A stretch of DNA of 64,000 bases, from the NCBI RefSeq assembly GCF_014204865.1, contig NZ_JACHMG010000001.1, positions 6,536,501 to 6,600,500 of the forward strand. Reading direction: 5' to 3'. The position numbers were made by a program, and so were the translations under genes. The notes beneath the pieces were generated by a model. It was given only the letters and a program-made list of their open reading frames with translations. It was not told the DNA's origin and ran no database searches. This document shows positions 18,387-30,496 of the stretch, piece after piece; position 1 is the first letter of the stretch, and every line of letters starts with the position of its first letter. This stretch comes from Amycolatopsis jiangsuensis. GTDB taxonomy: Bacteria > Actinomycetota > Actinomycetes > Mycobacteriales > Pseudonocardiaceae.

Positions 18387-20183
18387 ATGACGCCTTCCGC
18401 GGGCAGGCTGCGCACCGCCGTCCGCGCCACCGTCCGCCGCCTGCGGTGGCTGGTGGTCTTCGCCCGGCGCCGGGCCGTGGCGTTCAACGAGCTGTGGCGG
18501 CATTCGCTGCAGTTCCGGGTCACCGTCTCCACACTCGCGTTGTCCTCCGCCGTGGTGTTCGTGCTGGGGATGGTGTTGCAGAACCAGATCACCGAACGGC
18601 TGCTCGACACGAAGCGCAAGGCTGCGATCGAGCAGACCCAGGCGCTGGCCGACACGGCGGCGCGCGAGCTGGTCGGGGTCGGTGGTGAATCGCCGGACGC
18701 GTTGCACACGCGCCTGGAGAACGCGCTGAAGAAGATCTCCTCGGTGGGTTCGTCCCCTGCGGGATCCACCGCCGGCACGTTCGAACCGGTGCTCGCCAGC
18801 GTCGAGCCCGGGCAGCCCAACTCGGACCCGGTCTACGTCGGGCCGTTCTCGTCGGTGCCGGTGCAGCTGCGCGAGTTCGTGGAGAACAACGCGTTCTCCC
18901 GGCTGGAGCACACCGTCGACGACAAGGGCGTGCGCACGACGTACCTGATCGTCGGCACGCCGCTGAACACGGTGGCCACGCCGATGCAGCTGTACCTGCT
19001 GTTCCCGCTCACCAGTGAACAGACGACCGTCTCCACAGTGCAGAACACGCTGCTGGTCGGCGGTCTGGTGCTGCTGATCCTGCTCGCCGGCATCACCAAC
19101 CTGGTGGTCCGGCAGGTGGTACGGCCGGTCCGGCAGGCGGCCGCGGCGGCCGAGCAGTTCGCGGGCGGGGACCTCGACCAGCGTCTCGCCGTTGTCGGCG
19201 AGGACGACGTGGCCAAGCTTTCGGTGTCCTACAACCGGATGGCCGCGAGCATCCAGCACCAGATCCGCCAGCTCGAGGAGTTCGGCGGGCTGCAGCGGCG
19301 GTTCACCTCCGACGTGTCGCACGAGCTGCGTACGCCGCTGACCACCGTGCGGATGGCTGCCGACGTGCTGCACGCTTCGCGGGAACAGTTCCCGGCCGGG
19401 CTCGCGCGCTCCACCGAACTGCTGGTGGACGAGCTCGACCGGTTCGAGGCACTGCTCGGCGACCTGCTGGAGATCAGCCGGCTCGACGCGGGCGTGGAGG
19501 AGCTGGCCGCCGAGAACATCGACATGCGCCCGATCGCGACGCGCGCGGTGGAGCAGGTGCGGGTGCTCGCCGCCGGTACCGGCAGCGAGGTGGAGCTGGT
19601 GCTGCCCGACGACGACACCTCGGCCGAGGTGGACGCGCGCCGGGTCGAGCGGATCCTGCGCAACCTGCTCGCCAACGCGGTCGACCACAGCGAGGGCAGG
19701 CCGGTGGTGCTCACCGTGGCGGCGAACGAATCGGCGGTGGCGGTCACCGTCCGGGACTACGGCGTCGGCCTGCGCGCCGGGGAGGCGGATCTGGTGTTCA
19801 ACCGGTTCTGGCGGGCCGATCCGTCTCGTAACCGGCGCACCGGCGGCACCGGGCTCGGACTGGCGATCAGCCAGGAGGACGCCCGGCTGCACGGCGGGCT
19901 CCTGGACGCCTGGGGGGAAACCGGGTACGGCGCGTGCTTCCGGCTGGTGCTGCCCCGCCGCCAAGGCGTGCCGATCGCCGACAGTCCGCTGGGGCTGCCG
20001 CCCGCGGACGCCGTTTCGGAGATCACGCTTTCGCCCTCGTCGGTGCTCGAGCTGCAGCCCGAGGCGGAGGTGCTGCCGGACCGGCCCTCGCCCCCTGACG
20101 GCGTGGCGGAGGCGGACAGTTCCGGCGGTGCGGAGAGCGCGGAGGGGCCGGGTCGTTCGGACCGGGAGGAGGTCGGCCGGTGA
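18387..20183 (+). CDS. mtrB: Sensor histidine kinase MtrB
   Basis: Membrane histidine kinase partner of MtrA, 598 residues. TM1 is around residues 45-66 (FRVTVSTLALSSAVVFVLGM), followed by an extracytoplasmic sensor region, TM2 around 217-240 (LLVGGLVLLILLAGITNLVV), HAMP, then the dimerisation helix with phospho-acceptor H312 (SDVSHELRTPL), N box (LRNLLANAVDHS) and G boxes (DYGVGL; GTGLGLAIS). The C-terminal 80 residues are a Pro/acid-rich tail. The final codon overlaps the lpqB start by 4 bp. Confidence 0.96.
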   Translation: MTPSAGRLRTAVRATVRRLRWLVVFARRRAVAFNELWRHSLQFRVTVSTLALSSAVVFVLGMVLQNQITERLLDTKRKAAIEQTQALADTAARELVGVGGESPDALHTRLENALKKISSVGSSPAGSTAGTFEPVLASVEPGQPNSDPVYVGPFSSVPVQLREFVENNAFSRLEHTVDDKGVRTTYLIVGTPLNTVATPMQLYLLFPLTSEQTTVSTVQNTLLVGGLVLLILLAGITNLVVRQVVRPVRQAAAAAEQFAGGDLDQRLAVVGEDDVAKLSVSYNRMAASIQHQIRQLEEFGGLQRRFTSDVSHELRTPLTTVRMAADVLHASREQFPAGLARSTELLVDELDRFEALLGDLLEISRLDAGVEELAAENIDMRPIATRAVEQVRVLAAGTGSEVELVLPDDDTSAEVDARRVERILRNLLANAVDHSEGRPVVLTVAANESAVAVTVRDYGVGLRAGEADLVFNRFWRADPSRNRRTGGTGLGLAISQEDARLHGGLLDAWGETGYGACFRLVLPRRQGVPIADSPLGLPPADAVSEITLSPSSVLELQPEAEVLPDRPSPPDGVAEADSSGGAESAEGPGRSDREEVGR

Positions 20184-21934
20184 GGCGGGTGCTGCTGGCA
20201 GTGGCCTGCGTGCTGCTGCTCGCCGGATGTGCGAACGTACCGCTGGAGTCGCAGCCGGTGGTGGTTTCGCCGGAGGGGCCGAAGCCGCAGCCCAACGAGG
20301 CGCCGCCGCCGGATCGCGACCTGGATCCGCTGATGCTGGTGCGGCAGTTCGTGAAGGCCTCCGCGGATCCGCGGTCGGGCAACGCGGCCGCCCGCGCGTA
20401 CCTCGAGGACCGGCTGCGCAGCTCGTGGAAGCCGAGCCGGTCGATCACGGTCATCGACAACACGTTCAGCACGGTCTTCGACCAGCAGGCCGCGGCCCCG
20501 ACGTCGACGCCGGTCCCGCCGCCGGATCCGAACGTGCGCACCATCTCGGTGCGCGGGTCGATCCTCGGCACGCTGAGCGCGGACAGCGCGTTCATCCCCG
20601 GCTCCGGCCCGACCGAGCCGACCTTCCAGCTGCGCAAGCAGCCGGACGGCCAGTGGCGGATCTCCGTGCCGCCGCCGACGCTGCTGATCACCGACGACGA
20701 GTTCGACTCGAACTACAACGCGGTCGCGGTGAGCTTCTACTCGCCGGACTCCGCGACCTTCGTGCCGGACCTGCGCTACATCGGGGCGAAACCGCAGTCC
20801 GGCCTGCCCGGACGCGTGATGGATCTGATCCTGCAGGGGCCGTCGGCCGGGCTGTCCGGCGCGGTCAGGAACCTGCTCGGCGACCAGGTCACGCTCGAGA
20901 CGAACGTGAAGAACAACGACGACGGCTCCCTGCTGGTGCACCTGACCGGGCTCACCGGGGCCGGTCAGGAGACGCGGTCGCTGATCGCCGCGCAGATCGT
21001 GCTGTCCATGCAGACCGTCACCTCCACCCGGATCCGGCTGCTCGCCGACGGCACCCCGCTGGTGCGTGACCACGAGTACTGGCGCAGCAGTGACGTGCCT
21101 TCCTACGGTGCCGCCTCGTCGCCCAGCCCGGACCTGCCCGGCCTGATGACGGTGGACGGGCGGATCCGCTCCCTCGGCGACGGCGCCCCGATCGCGGGCC
21201 CGGCGGGCAGCGGCGCGTACGGCGTGCTCAGCGCGGCCCAGTCGATCGACGGGAAACGGCTGGCCGTGGTCGCCAAGGACGGGGATCGCGCCCGGCTGCG
21301 GATCGGCGAGCTGGGCCGTGATCTGGCGCTGGTGGAGCTGGCCGGCGGTGCGCTGAGCCGCCCGACCTGGCGCACGACCCCGACCGGCGCCGGCCCGTCC
21401 GGGGAGGTGTGGACGGTGGTCGACCACACCATCATCGCCCGGATGGTGCTGGACCCGGGCGGCCACTGGCAGCGCCAGAGCGTGAACGCGAACGATCTGC
21501 TGGCCCTGGGCCCGATCGACGCCCTGCGCCTGTCCCGCGACGGCGCCCGGGTGGCCGCGATCGTCCACGGCCAGCTGGTCGTGGCCGCGGTCGTCCGCAC
21601 CGGCGACGCCGTCACCCTGCGCGAGCCGAGGGTCCTCCAGCCCGGCGCGCTGTCGGACGTGGTGGACGTGGACTGGGGTTCCAGCCCGGACACCCTGGTG
21701 GCCGCCACGTCGTCGTCCTCGCAGCCGGTGCAGCGGGTCTCCCTGGACGGCCGCCGGATGGACACGTTCAACAGCTCGAACCTGACCGCCCCCGTACGAG
21801 CGGTGACCGCGGCCCCGAGCCGCCCCATCGTCGTGGCGGACGCCGGAGGCCTGTGGAACGCCACGGAACTGGGAGAGGTGTGGCGTCCCCAAGCCCACAC
21901 CCTCCCCAAGGCAGAGCCCTTCTACCCCGGCTGA
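20180..21934 (+). CDS. lpqB: Lipoprotein LpqB
   Basis: Secreted lipoprotein that modulates MtrB, 584 residues. GTG start inside the mtrB stop (GTGA). The signal peptide MRRVLLAVACVLLLAGC has the lipobox L-A-G-C with lipidated Cys17. A GerMN (sporulation-spore germination) domain spans about residues 160-290, and a beta-propeller-like C-terminus follows (GPAGSGAYGVLSAAQSIDGK; LSRDGARVAAIVHG). The mtrA-mtrB-lpqB operon order matches mycobacteria and streptomycetes. Confidence 0.96.
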   Translation: MRRVLLAVACVLLLAGCANVPLESQPVVVSPEGPKPQPNEAPPPDRDLDPLMLVRQFVKASADPRSGNAAARAYLEDRLRSSWKPSRSITVIDNTFSTVFDQQAAAPTSTPVPPPDPNVRTISVRGSILGTLSADSAFIPGSGPTEPTFQLRKQPDGQWRISVPPPTLLITDDEFDSNYNAVAVSFYSPDSATFVPDLRYIGAKPQSGLPGRVMDLILQGPSAGLSGAVRNLLGDQVTLETNVKNNDDGSLLVHLTGLTGAGQETRSLIAAQIVLSMQTVTSTRIRLLADGTPLVRDHEYWRSSDVPSYGAASSPSPDLPGLMTVDGRIRSLGDGAPIAGPAGSGAYGVLSAAQSIDGKRLAVVAKDGDRARLRIGELGRDLALVELAGGALSRPTWRTTPTGAGPSGEVWTVVDHTIIARMVLDPGGHWQRQSVNANDLLALGPIDALRLSRDGARVAAIVHGQLVVAAVVRTGDAVTLREPRVLQPGALSDVVDVDWGSSPDTLVAATSSSSQPVQRVSLDGRRMDTFNSSNLTAPVRAVTAAPSRPIVVADAGGLWNATELGEVWRPQAHTLPKAEPFYPG

Positions 21935-22169
21935 GGTGCGTTTTCGGCTCGGGTTCGGCCCAGGCGGGGTGGTCGTGTCTCGGGCTCGGCCCGACTCGGG
22001 TTCGGCCGGGTGGTGTGGTCGGGCGGAGGTCGTCCGGCCTGGTAGCGGTTGGGTTCGGACGGCTCACACGGTTCCCGGCCCGCACGCGGTCGGCGAGTCC
22101 ACTGGCTTTCGCTGACGGTGAACACCGAGTCGTCCGAAACTGTCGGTGGTTGCCTGCACACTGGGAGTC
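21935..22169. other. lpqB-comF gap, low-complexity
   Basis: The 235 bp contain no gene. The first 120 bp are built from degenerate copies of CTCGGGTTCGGCC and GGTGGTCG, so simple-sequence expansion is visible here as in several other gaps of the window. No clear terminator or promoter could be placed. Confidence 0.5.
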
Positions 22170-23402
22170 ATGTTGTTGGACATGCTCCTGCCCGCCCGCT
22201 GCGCCGGCTGCGACACCCGAGGCGCCCCGGTGTGTTCCGCCTGTACCGGGGTGTTTCGGTCCCTCACCGAAGTGACCCGGCCGCAGCTGAGCGTCCCGGC
22301 CTTCGCCGTGACGTCCTATCGGGGTGCCGCGAAACGCATCCTGCTGGCCTACAAGGAACGCGGCCGCCGAGACGTGGCGCCCGCGCTGGGCCGCGCACTG
22401 GCCGAGGCCCTGACTGCCCTGCCGGGCTTGGGCACCCGGCCAGGTCTCCCGTCCCGGACGAAGCCCGGACCCCGAACCAGTGCCGACCTGGCACCCAACC
22501 CCGCCCGAACACGGGAACGCGCACACCGCTCGGCGCCCGTCGACACTGCTGCTCTCGAACCCGTTGACGCCACCGCTGCGGAGCCCGATTCACCGGTCCC
22601 CGACCCTGCTCCGGGACTCGCTCCCGACCACGCCCACGCGATTAGCTCTCCGCCGGATGCCTTGCCAAGCCCGGGTTCTGCCGTGTCGAGGCCGCCCGGC
22701 CGTACTGCTCGTCGTGGTGCCGGCCGGAGTGCGCTGCGGCGGTCCGATCGTGTCGGTTGTCGGGGTGCGTTTTGGTGGCCCGGCCGTGTCGGTGGTCGGG
22801 GTGTGGGTCGTGGTGAGCCGAGGTGGTCTGAAGTTGTTGCTGGCCGGGGTGTCGGCCGTGGTGGACCGAGGTGGTTCGGTCGTGTTGCTCGTCGTGGTGT
22901 CGACCCGAGTCCACCGTGGCGCTACAGCCGTGTTGGCGGTGGGGATGCGCTGTGGCGGTCCGGCCGTGTTGGTGGTCGGGGTGCGCCGTGGCGATCCGAT
23001 CGTGCGGGCGCGTGGTGTCCCGGCCGTATCGGGCCAGGACGCCCGCCGCTCTGCCTGGTTCCGGTGCCGAGCCGCCGGGTGGCCGTGCGCGTGCGGGGCG
23101 GGCCGCACATGCTGCGGGTGGCCGAACAAGCCGCGCGGCTGCTCGGCGGTGACGTCTTCGTCGCGCCCGCGCTGGCCCTCGACGGAGGCCGGGACTCGGT
23201 CGGCCTCTCCCGGGAAGAACGCGCCCGCAACCTCCACGGCCGTCTCCGCTTCGTGCCCGCCGGACGTCCCCCGCCAGGCACGCGAGTGATCCTGGTCGAC
23301 GACGTGATCACCACGGGCACCACGTCCGCCGCTTGTGTGGCCGCCCTGTCCGCCGCCGGCGTGCCGGTAGCCGCTGTCGTCGCCCTACTCGCCGCGGGAT
23401 GA
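22170..23402 (+). CDS. comF: ComF-family phosphoribosyltransferase-like protein with large internal repeat insertion
   Basis: ComF proteins combine an N-terminal Cys zinc-finger-like segment with a phosphoribosyltransferase fold and act in DNA uptake or an unknown nucleotide role. Here residues 1-85 are normal (LLPARCAGCDTRGAPVCSAC; SYRGAAKRILLAYKERGRRD), and from about residue 294 to 410 the rest is normal (LCLVPVPSRR; SREERARNLHGRL; VILVDDVITTGTTSAACVAA, the PRPP loop). Between them about 200 extra residues are inserted: a Pro/Ala-rich acidic linker, then Arg/Gly/Trp-rich repeats of 12 and 16 residues. Without the insert the length would be the usual 210. The frame stays open throughout, and the PRPP site is intact. 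A Cys-Cys-type N-terminus and lpqB/hpf neighbours agree with Rv3242c. Confidence 0.85.
   Translation: MLLDMLLPARCAGCDTRGAPVCSACTGVFRSLTEVTRPQLSVPAFAVTSYRGAAKRILLAYKERGRRDVAPALGRALAEALTALPGLGTRPGLPSRTKPGPRTSADLAPNPARTRERAHRSAPVDTAALEPVDATAAEPDSPVPDPAPGLAPDHAHAISSPPDALPSPGSAVSRPPGRTARRGAGRSALRRSDRVGCRGAFWWPGRVGGRGVGRGEPRWSEVVAGRGVGRGGPRWFGRVARRGVDPSPPWRYSRVGGGDALWRSGRVGGRGAPWRSDRAGAWCPGRIGPGRPPLCLVPVPSRRVAVRVRGGPHMLRVAEQAARLLGGDVFVAPALALDGGRDSVGLSREERARNLHGRLRFVPAGRPPPGTRVILVDDVITTGTTSAACVAALSAAGVPVAAVVALLAAG
22729..23004 (+). repeat. Tandem 36/48-bp repeats inside comF
   Basis: Units begin at 22729, 22765, 22801, 22849, 22897, 22945 and 22981, with lengths 36, 36, 48, 48, 48, 36 and a partial 24. 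Each starts GTGCG or GTGTSG and most end GGTCGGG or similar. Units 1 and 6 are nearly identical. All lengths are multiples of 12, so codon phase is kept; in the ComF frame they read as RGx-W-R-RVGG-type 12- and 16-residue repeats. Confidence 0.88.
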
Positions 23403-24373
23403 CAGCCTTTGAAGAACGAATGGAATCGCCAAACGGGACACCGGGCAAAGCACGCCCTCCGAGCCGGAAGGAAAGCGGAGACATCGAGCGCAACGGCCGA
23501 GAAGACCCCGAAACACCAAGCAGAGAACCAAGCCCGCTACCCGGCTCGCCAGCCACGTTGGCGACCTAATCCCACTGCCCAAGTCCGCTATCTGAGCCCA
23601 GGCCAACCCGGCCCCCCAGCCCGGCCCCCCCAGCCCGGCCCCCCAGCCCGGGCCTCCAACCCGGGCCTCCAACCCGGGCCTCCAACCCGGGCCTCCAACC
23701 CGGGCCTCCAACCCGGGCCTCCAACCCGGGCCTCCAACCCGGGCCTCCAACCCGGGCCTCCAACCCGGCCCCAGCCGTGCCGCTCCTCCTGCGACTTCTC
23801 CGACGCCGGGATGACCTCCGGTGAACCACCACCTGAACGTCACCTACACGAGTGGTGTCGGGAGGGAACCGCGGGCCGGTGCCGGCCGTTGTCCGGGCAT
23901 GCGGGTTCGGGACGGAATCACCCCGCCGGTCGGCCACTCCACCGGGGTGGCGGCTGTGGGGGAGCGGGTCGTCACCCTCGGCGTCCGAGGGTGGGATTCG
24001 TTGCGCCGTCCGCGTGAAAGCGTTGGGTCCGCGCTGCGCCTTCCGGGCGTCGTTTTCGGGCTGTCGACGGGCGTTTCGCTGCGCGCGGTGACGGGTTCCC
24101 GGAACGTGACATCCCCCGGCTCGGGGGCTGTTGCGGACGGCGTGAGGAAGCTAACGTGCTCCGCTATCAGCAGTACCCGCAGGCAGGGAGGTGTGCAGCC
24201 CATGTCCCTGGCGCCGGAGGCCCGCTGAGTCCGCGTTCGAGCATCCGCCACGAGACGTCGTGACCGGCTGCCGAATTCTGCTCGGCCCGCCAAATCCGGG
24301 CTTCGTCCCCGCAGCACCGGCGCCGTGTGTACGCACAACAGCTCGCAGTCATCTCAGGCGAGGGAGGTCGTGT
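23403..24373. other. 970-bp gap between comF and hpf
   Basis: No credible gene; open frames here are products of the repeat array and high GC. The gap holds the 13-bp tandem array (23607-23763), a hairpin ACCCTCGG-CGT-CCGAGGGT (23974-23992), an 11-bp dyad GTTC-CCG-GAAC (24095-24105), and the hpf leader. The last 200 bp presumably contain the hpf promoter, which could not be pinned down. Confidence 0.6.
23607..23763. repeat. 13-bp tandem repeat array, nine perfect copies
   Basis: CCCGGGCCTCCAA is repeated nine times without a single change from 23647 to 23763. Three related units CCCGGCCCCCCAG (one with an extra C) precede it from 23607. The period is not a multiple of three, and no ribosome site introduces a plausible gene, so it is taken as a non-coding satellite. 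Confidence 0.97.
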
Positions 24374-25051
24374 ATGGACATCGTCATCAAGGGCCGCAAC
24401 GTGGAGGTGCCTGAGCACTATCGGGCGCTCGTCAGCGAGAAGCTGGCCCGCCTTGAGCGCTACGACAAGAAGGTCATCCGCTACGACGTGCAGCTCTTCC
24501 ACGAGCCCAACCGCAGGCAGGCCAAGAACTGCCAGCGCGTCGAGATCACCGGGAAGGGCCGTGGCCCGGCCGTGCGCGCCGAGGCGTGTGCCGCCGACTT
24601 CTACGCAGCGCTCGACTCCGCCGTCACCAAGCTGGAGAACCGGCTGCGGCGGACCCACGACCGCAGGCGCGTGCACTACGGACGCAGCCGTCCGGAGTCG
24701 GTCGCCGAGGCGACCTCGATGGCAGGCGGAGCGGACTCCGTCGCCGGTCCGGCCGTGAGCACCGCGGTACTGGAGGCACCCGACGCGACCGAACTGGACG
24801 GTTTCGCGGCGACGAGTGCCGGTGACATTCCCCAGCAGAAGCGCTGGGAAGACGATGACGCGGGCCACCAGCCCGGCCGCGTCGTCCGCGAGAAGGAGCA
24901 CAACGCGGACCCCATGACGGTGGACCAGGCTCTCTACGAGATGGAGCTGGTCGGCCACGACTTCTACCTGTTCAACGACTCCGCGGCCGGCCGGCCGAGT
25001 GTCGTCTACCGGCGAAAGGGTTTCGACTACGGCGTGATCCGGCTCGGCTGA
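24374..25051 (+). CDS. hpf: Long-form ribosome hibernation promoting factor
   Basis: A 225-residue HPF, which binds the 30S decoding region and dimerises ribosomes into inactive 100S particles in stationary phase or stress. Residues 1-100 form the S30AE domain (MDIVIKGRNVEVPEHYRALV; LENRLRRTHDRRRVHYG). A variable linker (100-165) leads to the conserved C-terminal dimerisation domain (VVREKEHNADPMTVDQALYE, then GRPSVVYRRKGFDYGVIRLG). ATG chosen for the GGGAGG site seven bases upstream, although the frame opens earlier. Matches Rv3241c in position, directly before secA1. Confidence 0.95.
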   Translation: MDIVIKGRNVEVPEHYRALVSEKLARLERYDKKVIRYDVQLFHEPNRRQAKNCQRVEITGKGRGPAVRAEACAADFYAALDSAVTKLENRLRRTHDRRRVHYGRSRPESVAEATSMAGGADSVAGPAVSTAVLEAPDATELDGFAATSAGDIPQQKRWEDDDAGHQPGRVVREKEHNADPMTVDQALYEMELVGHDFYLFNDSAAGRPSVVYRRKGFDYGVIRLG

Positions 25052-25066
25052 GCCCGTCGCCCCCGT

Positions 25067-25100
25067 GGATGGCCCGCACACCGGTGTGTGCGGGCCATCC
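25067..25100 (+). terminator. Hairpin terminator after hpf
   Basis: Fourteen-base perfect arms GGATGGCCCGCACA and TGTGCGGGCCATCC around CCGGTG, 15 bp after the hpf stop. There is no T-tract, which is usual for actinobacterial I-shaped terminators. Confidence 0.85.
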
Positions 25101-25283
25101 GCCTGCCCGCACCGGCCCGGCAGACGGCCTCCGGTGACCTTCCGCGACGGCATGCGTGCGCAGACCAGGCCACGTTCCCTACGATGGGGAGAGCGACGGC
25201 GGCGCAGTCGGGCGTCCGCCGCGGGAGAACACTGCCCGGGACCGGCTCGGGCGCGATCATGATCAGCTAGTGAGGTCGACCGG

Positions 25284-28199
<2,916 letters not shown>

Positions 28200-28206
28200 C
28201 CGAGGC

Positions 28207-28233
28207 GCGGGCTGTCCAGAGTGGACGGCCCGC
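28207..28233 (+). terminator. Hairpin terminator after secA
   Basis: GCGGGCTGTCCA and TGGACGGCCCGC pair over 12 positions (one G-U) around a three-base loop, 7 bp after the secA stop. Confidence 0.75.
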
Positions 28234-28777
28234 GCGGTCTGGCTGCGTGACGCGGGTGTGTGGGCGGTTCTGGCTGGACGGCCGGCCGCGGCCGGGTTGC
28301 GTGGAGTTGGCGTGTGGGTGCTGGCTCGCGACCGTTTGCGTGGTGAGGGGCGCGGGCTGTCCCGAGCGGACGGCTTCGCTCGGTCGGGTTGCGTGGTGAG
28401 AGGCGGGCTGTCCCGAGCGTGCGGGGGGTTGCGTAGTGCTGGCGTGCGGGTGGACGGCCCGCACGAACCGGTTGCGTGGTACGGGTGTGCGGGTTGGTTC
28501 CGAGCGGACGGCTTCGCGCGGGCGGGTTGCGTAGTGCTGGCGTGCGGGTCATGGCTCGCGCGGCATGGCAGCGTAGTGCGGGTGGTTCCGATTGGACGGC
28601 CCGCACGAAAGGGTCGCGTCGTGAGGGCTGTCCAGTGGACGGCCGCGCGGCCGGGGCTTCGCGCTGACGGGCGCGAGAGCCGTGCTGAGCGGGTGGGCGG
28701 ATGGTGCGCATTGGCGAAGCGTCCGTCCGGTGAGGGTTGCCCGCCTTTTCGGGAGGGCGGCAGGGAGGACGGCGACG
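28234..28777. repeat. Degenerate repeat region between secA and P450 gene
   Basis: About 540 bp without a credible gene. GTTGCGT recurs at about 28296, 28387, 28428, 28470 and 28525. A longer module GAGCGGACGGCTTCGC followed by GCGGGTTGCGT occurs at 28364 and 28502, 138 bp apart, and GGACGGCCCGCACGAA occurs twice. Several parts echo the secA terminator arms. It looks like an old, drifting expansion of terminator-like sequence. The last 20 bp carry the P450 ribosome site AGGGAGGA. Confidence 0.65.
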
Positions 28778-30004
28778 ATGGACACCGGCCCGATGCGGGC
28801 GGACTTCGAGACGTTCGCCGAGTTGTTCTCGCAGCGGTGGCGGGCCGATCCGTATCCGCGTTACCGACAGTGGCGGGAACACGCGCCGGTCGCCGAGCTG
28901 CGTCCCGGGTTCTTCGTGGTCAGTGGTGCCGCGGAAAGCGCTGCGGTGCTGCGGGACCCGGCGTGGGGACATCCCGACCCGGAGGTGCTGCCGCCGGAGC
29001 GGCAGCATCCCGACGAGCCGGTGCACGAGGACGGACGCGTCGTCCGGTCGTTCCTCGGGCTCAACCCGCCCGACCACACGCGGCTGCGGCGGCTGGTGTC
29101 GAAGGCGTTCACCCCGCGCACCGTGGAACGTCTGCAGCCGCGGATCGAGGCCATCGCGGCGCGGCTCGTGTCGGAGCTGCTCGAAGCCGGCGAAGGCGAC
29201 CTGATGGCGGGGCTGGCCGGCCCACTGCCGGTGGAAGTGATTGCCGAACTGCTCGGGGTGCCGCTGGCCGACCGGACGCTGTTCGCCGGCTGGTCGTACG
29301 CCATGGCACGGGCGCTGGACCCGGATTTCCTCCTCCCCGCCGAGGCCGTGGCCGAGGCGACCCGGGCCCGCCGCGAATTCGTCGTCTACTTCCGTGAGCT
29401 GGCCGCCCGGCGGCGCCGGACACCGGGCGCGGACCTGCTGTCGGACCTGGTGACCGTGACCGACCAGGGTGACCAGCTCACCGAAGGCGAACTGCTGGTC
29501 ACGCTCACCCTGCTGCTGGTCGCCGGGCACGAGACGACCACGAACCTGATCGGCAACGGCGGGTACGCGCTGCTGCGCGGCGGGCAGGGCTTTGCCTCCC
29601 TCGGCGACGGCGGCGAGCTGGCCGAACGCGCCGTCGAAGAGGTGCTGCGGTTCGATTCGCCGGTCCAGCTGACGATGCGCATCGCCCGGCGGCCGACCAC
29701 GGCCGGCGAGTTCGCCGCCGCCGAAGGCAGCCAGGTGGTCGTGCTGCTCGGCGCGGCCAATCGCGATCCGGCGGTGCACCCGGAGCCGGACGTGTTCGAC
29801 CCGGCTCGCGATCCGTCCCGCCATCTGGCGTTCGGCCAGGGCATCCACTTCTGCCTCGGCGCACCGCTCGCCCGGCTGGAGGGCCGCGTGGTGTTCCGCG
29901 AACTGGCCCGGCGCACCCCGGCGCTGCGCCTGTCCGGCACCGCCGAGTGGAACCCGACCACCACGCTGCGCGGCCTGTCCCGCCTACCGGTATCGACCAG
30001 CTGA
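28778..30004 (+). CDS. Cytochrome P450
   Basis: A soluble bacterial class I P450 mono-oxygenase of 408 residues. I-helix oxygen-activation motif AGHETTTN (around residue 250), K-helix ExxR in EEVLRFDSPVQ, and heme-binding FGQGIHFCLGAPLAR with the thiolate Cys359. The chosen ATG has AGGGAGGA upstream. It lacks an adjacent ferredoxin or reductase, so the electron partner is elsewhere. The substrate is unknown; the overall pattern resembles CYP105/107-like biosynthetic or xenobiotic P450s. Not part of the mycobacterial secA1 neighbourhood. Confidence 0.94.
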   Translation: MDTGPMRADFETFAELFSQRWRADPYPRYRQWREHAPVAELRPGFFVVSGAAESAAVLRDPAWGHPDPEVLPPERQHPDEPVHEDGRVVRSFLGLNPPDHTRLRRLVSKAFTPRTVERLQPRIEAIAARLVSELLEAGEGDLMAGLAGPLPVEVIAELLGVPLADRTLFAGWSYAMARALDPDFLLPAEAVAEATRARREFVVYFRELAARRRRTPGADLLSDLVTVTDQGDQLTEGELLVTLTLLLVAGHETTTNLIGNGGYALLRGGQGFASLGDGGELAERAVEEVLRFDSPVQLTMRIARRPTTAGEFAAAEGSQVVVLLGAANRDPAVHPEPDVFDPARDPSRHLAFGQGIHFCLGAPLARLEGRVVFRELARRTPALRLSGTAEWNPTTTLRGLSRLPVSTS

Positions 30005-30034
30005 CCTGATCGCTGGGACAGCTGTCCCGGATCA

Positions 30035-30496
30035 TCACGCCGCGGACGGACGACGGATCGGCCCGGTGCGTGGCGCCAGCACGTGGAACCGCGTGCAGAC
30101 CCAGCCGGTGCGCCCGCGTTCGAAGCGGGCTGCCAGCGCGTGCACCCGGCCGCTGGTGGACAGCGTCGTGCTCGCCTCGATGGCGGTCTCCGACGGACGG
30201 CACACGTGCAGGTCGCCGACGCGGTAGCGGGTGCCGGGCAACGGACCGTGCGCGGCGAGGCGGACGAACAGGGCTTCGTCGACCAGCGGCCGGATCTGCG
30301 CGGGCGCCCGGCGTCCGGCGAGGACCTCGAGGATCGTCTTGAGCCGCTGCGCGATCCGTCGTTCGTTCAGCGCTTCGACCTGCCGCAGCACCCGGTGCCC
30401 GGCGGGCGGCAGGTCCCGCACCGGCGGCCGGGCCACGCGGCGGTGGACTCTGCGTACGGACCCGGACGTCAGTACCCGGAGGCGGTGCGCCGTCAT
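30035..30496 (-). CDS. Rv3235-like protein
   Basis: A 153-residue Arg/Ala-rich cytosolic protein of the uncharacterised Rv3235 family. The conserved segment runs from NERRIAQRLKTILEVLAGRR through PAQIRPLVDEALFVRLAA and ends in GRVHALAARFERGRTGWVCT, which is family-typical. The ATG at 30496 follows a strong GGGGAGGA; an in-frame upstream extension was rejected. In M. tuberculosis the homologue also sits a few genes from secA1. Function unknown; basic character is compatible with nucleic-acid or membrane-surface binding, but this is speculation. Confidence 0.85.
   Translation of the reverse strand: MTAHRLRVLTSGSVRRVHRRVARPPVRDLPPAGHRVLRQVEALNERRIAQRLKTILEVLAGRRAPAQIRPLVDEALFVRLAAHGPLPGTRYRVGDLHVCRPSETAIEASTTLSTSGRVHALAARFERGRTGWVCTRFHVLAPRTGPIRRPSAA

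Noticed and set aside
23385..24338. Genes across the 13-bp repeat region on either strand
   Set aside because: The frames exist only because the GC-rich repeat lacks stops; period 13 shifts frame every unit and no ribosome site or family resemblance supports them.
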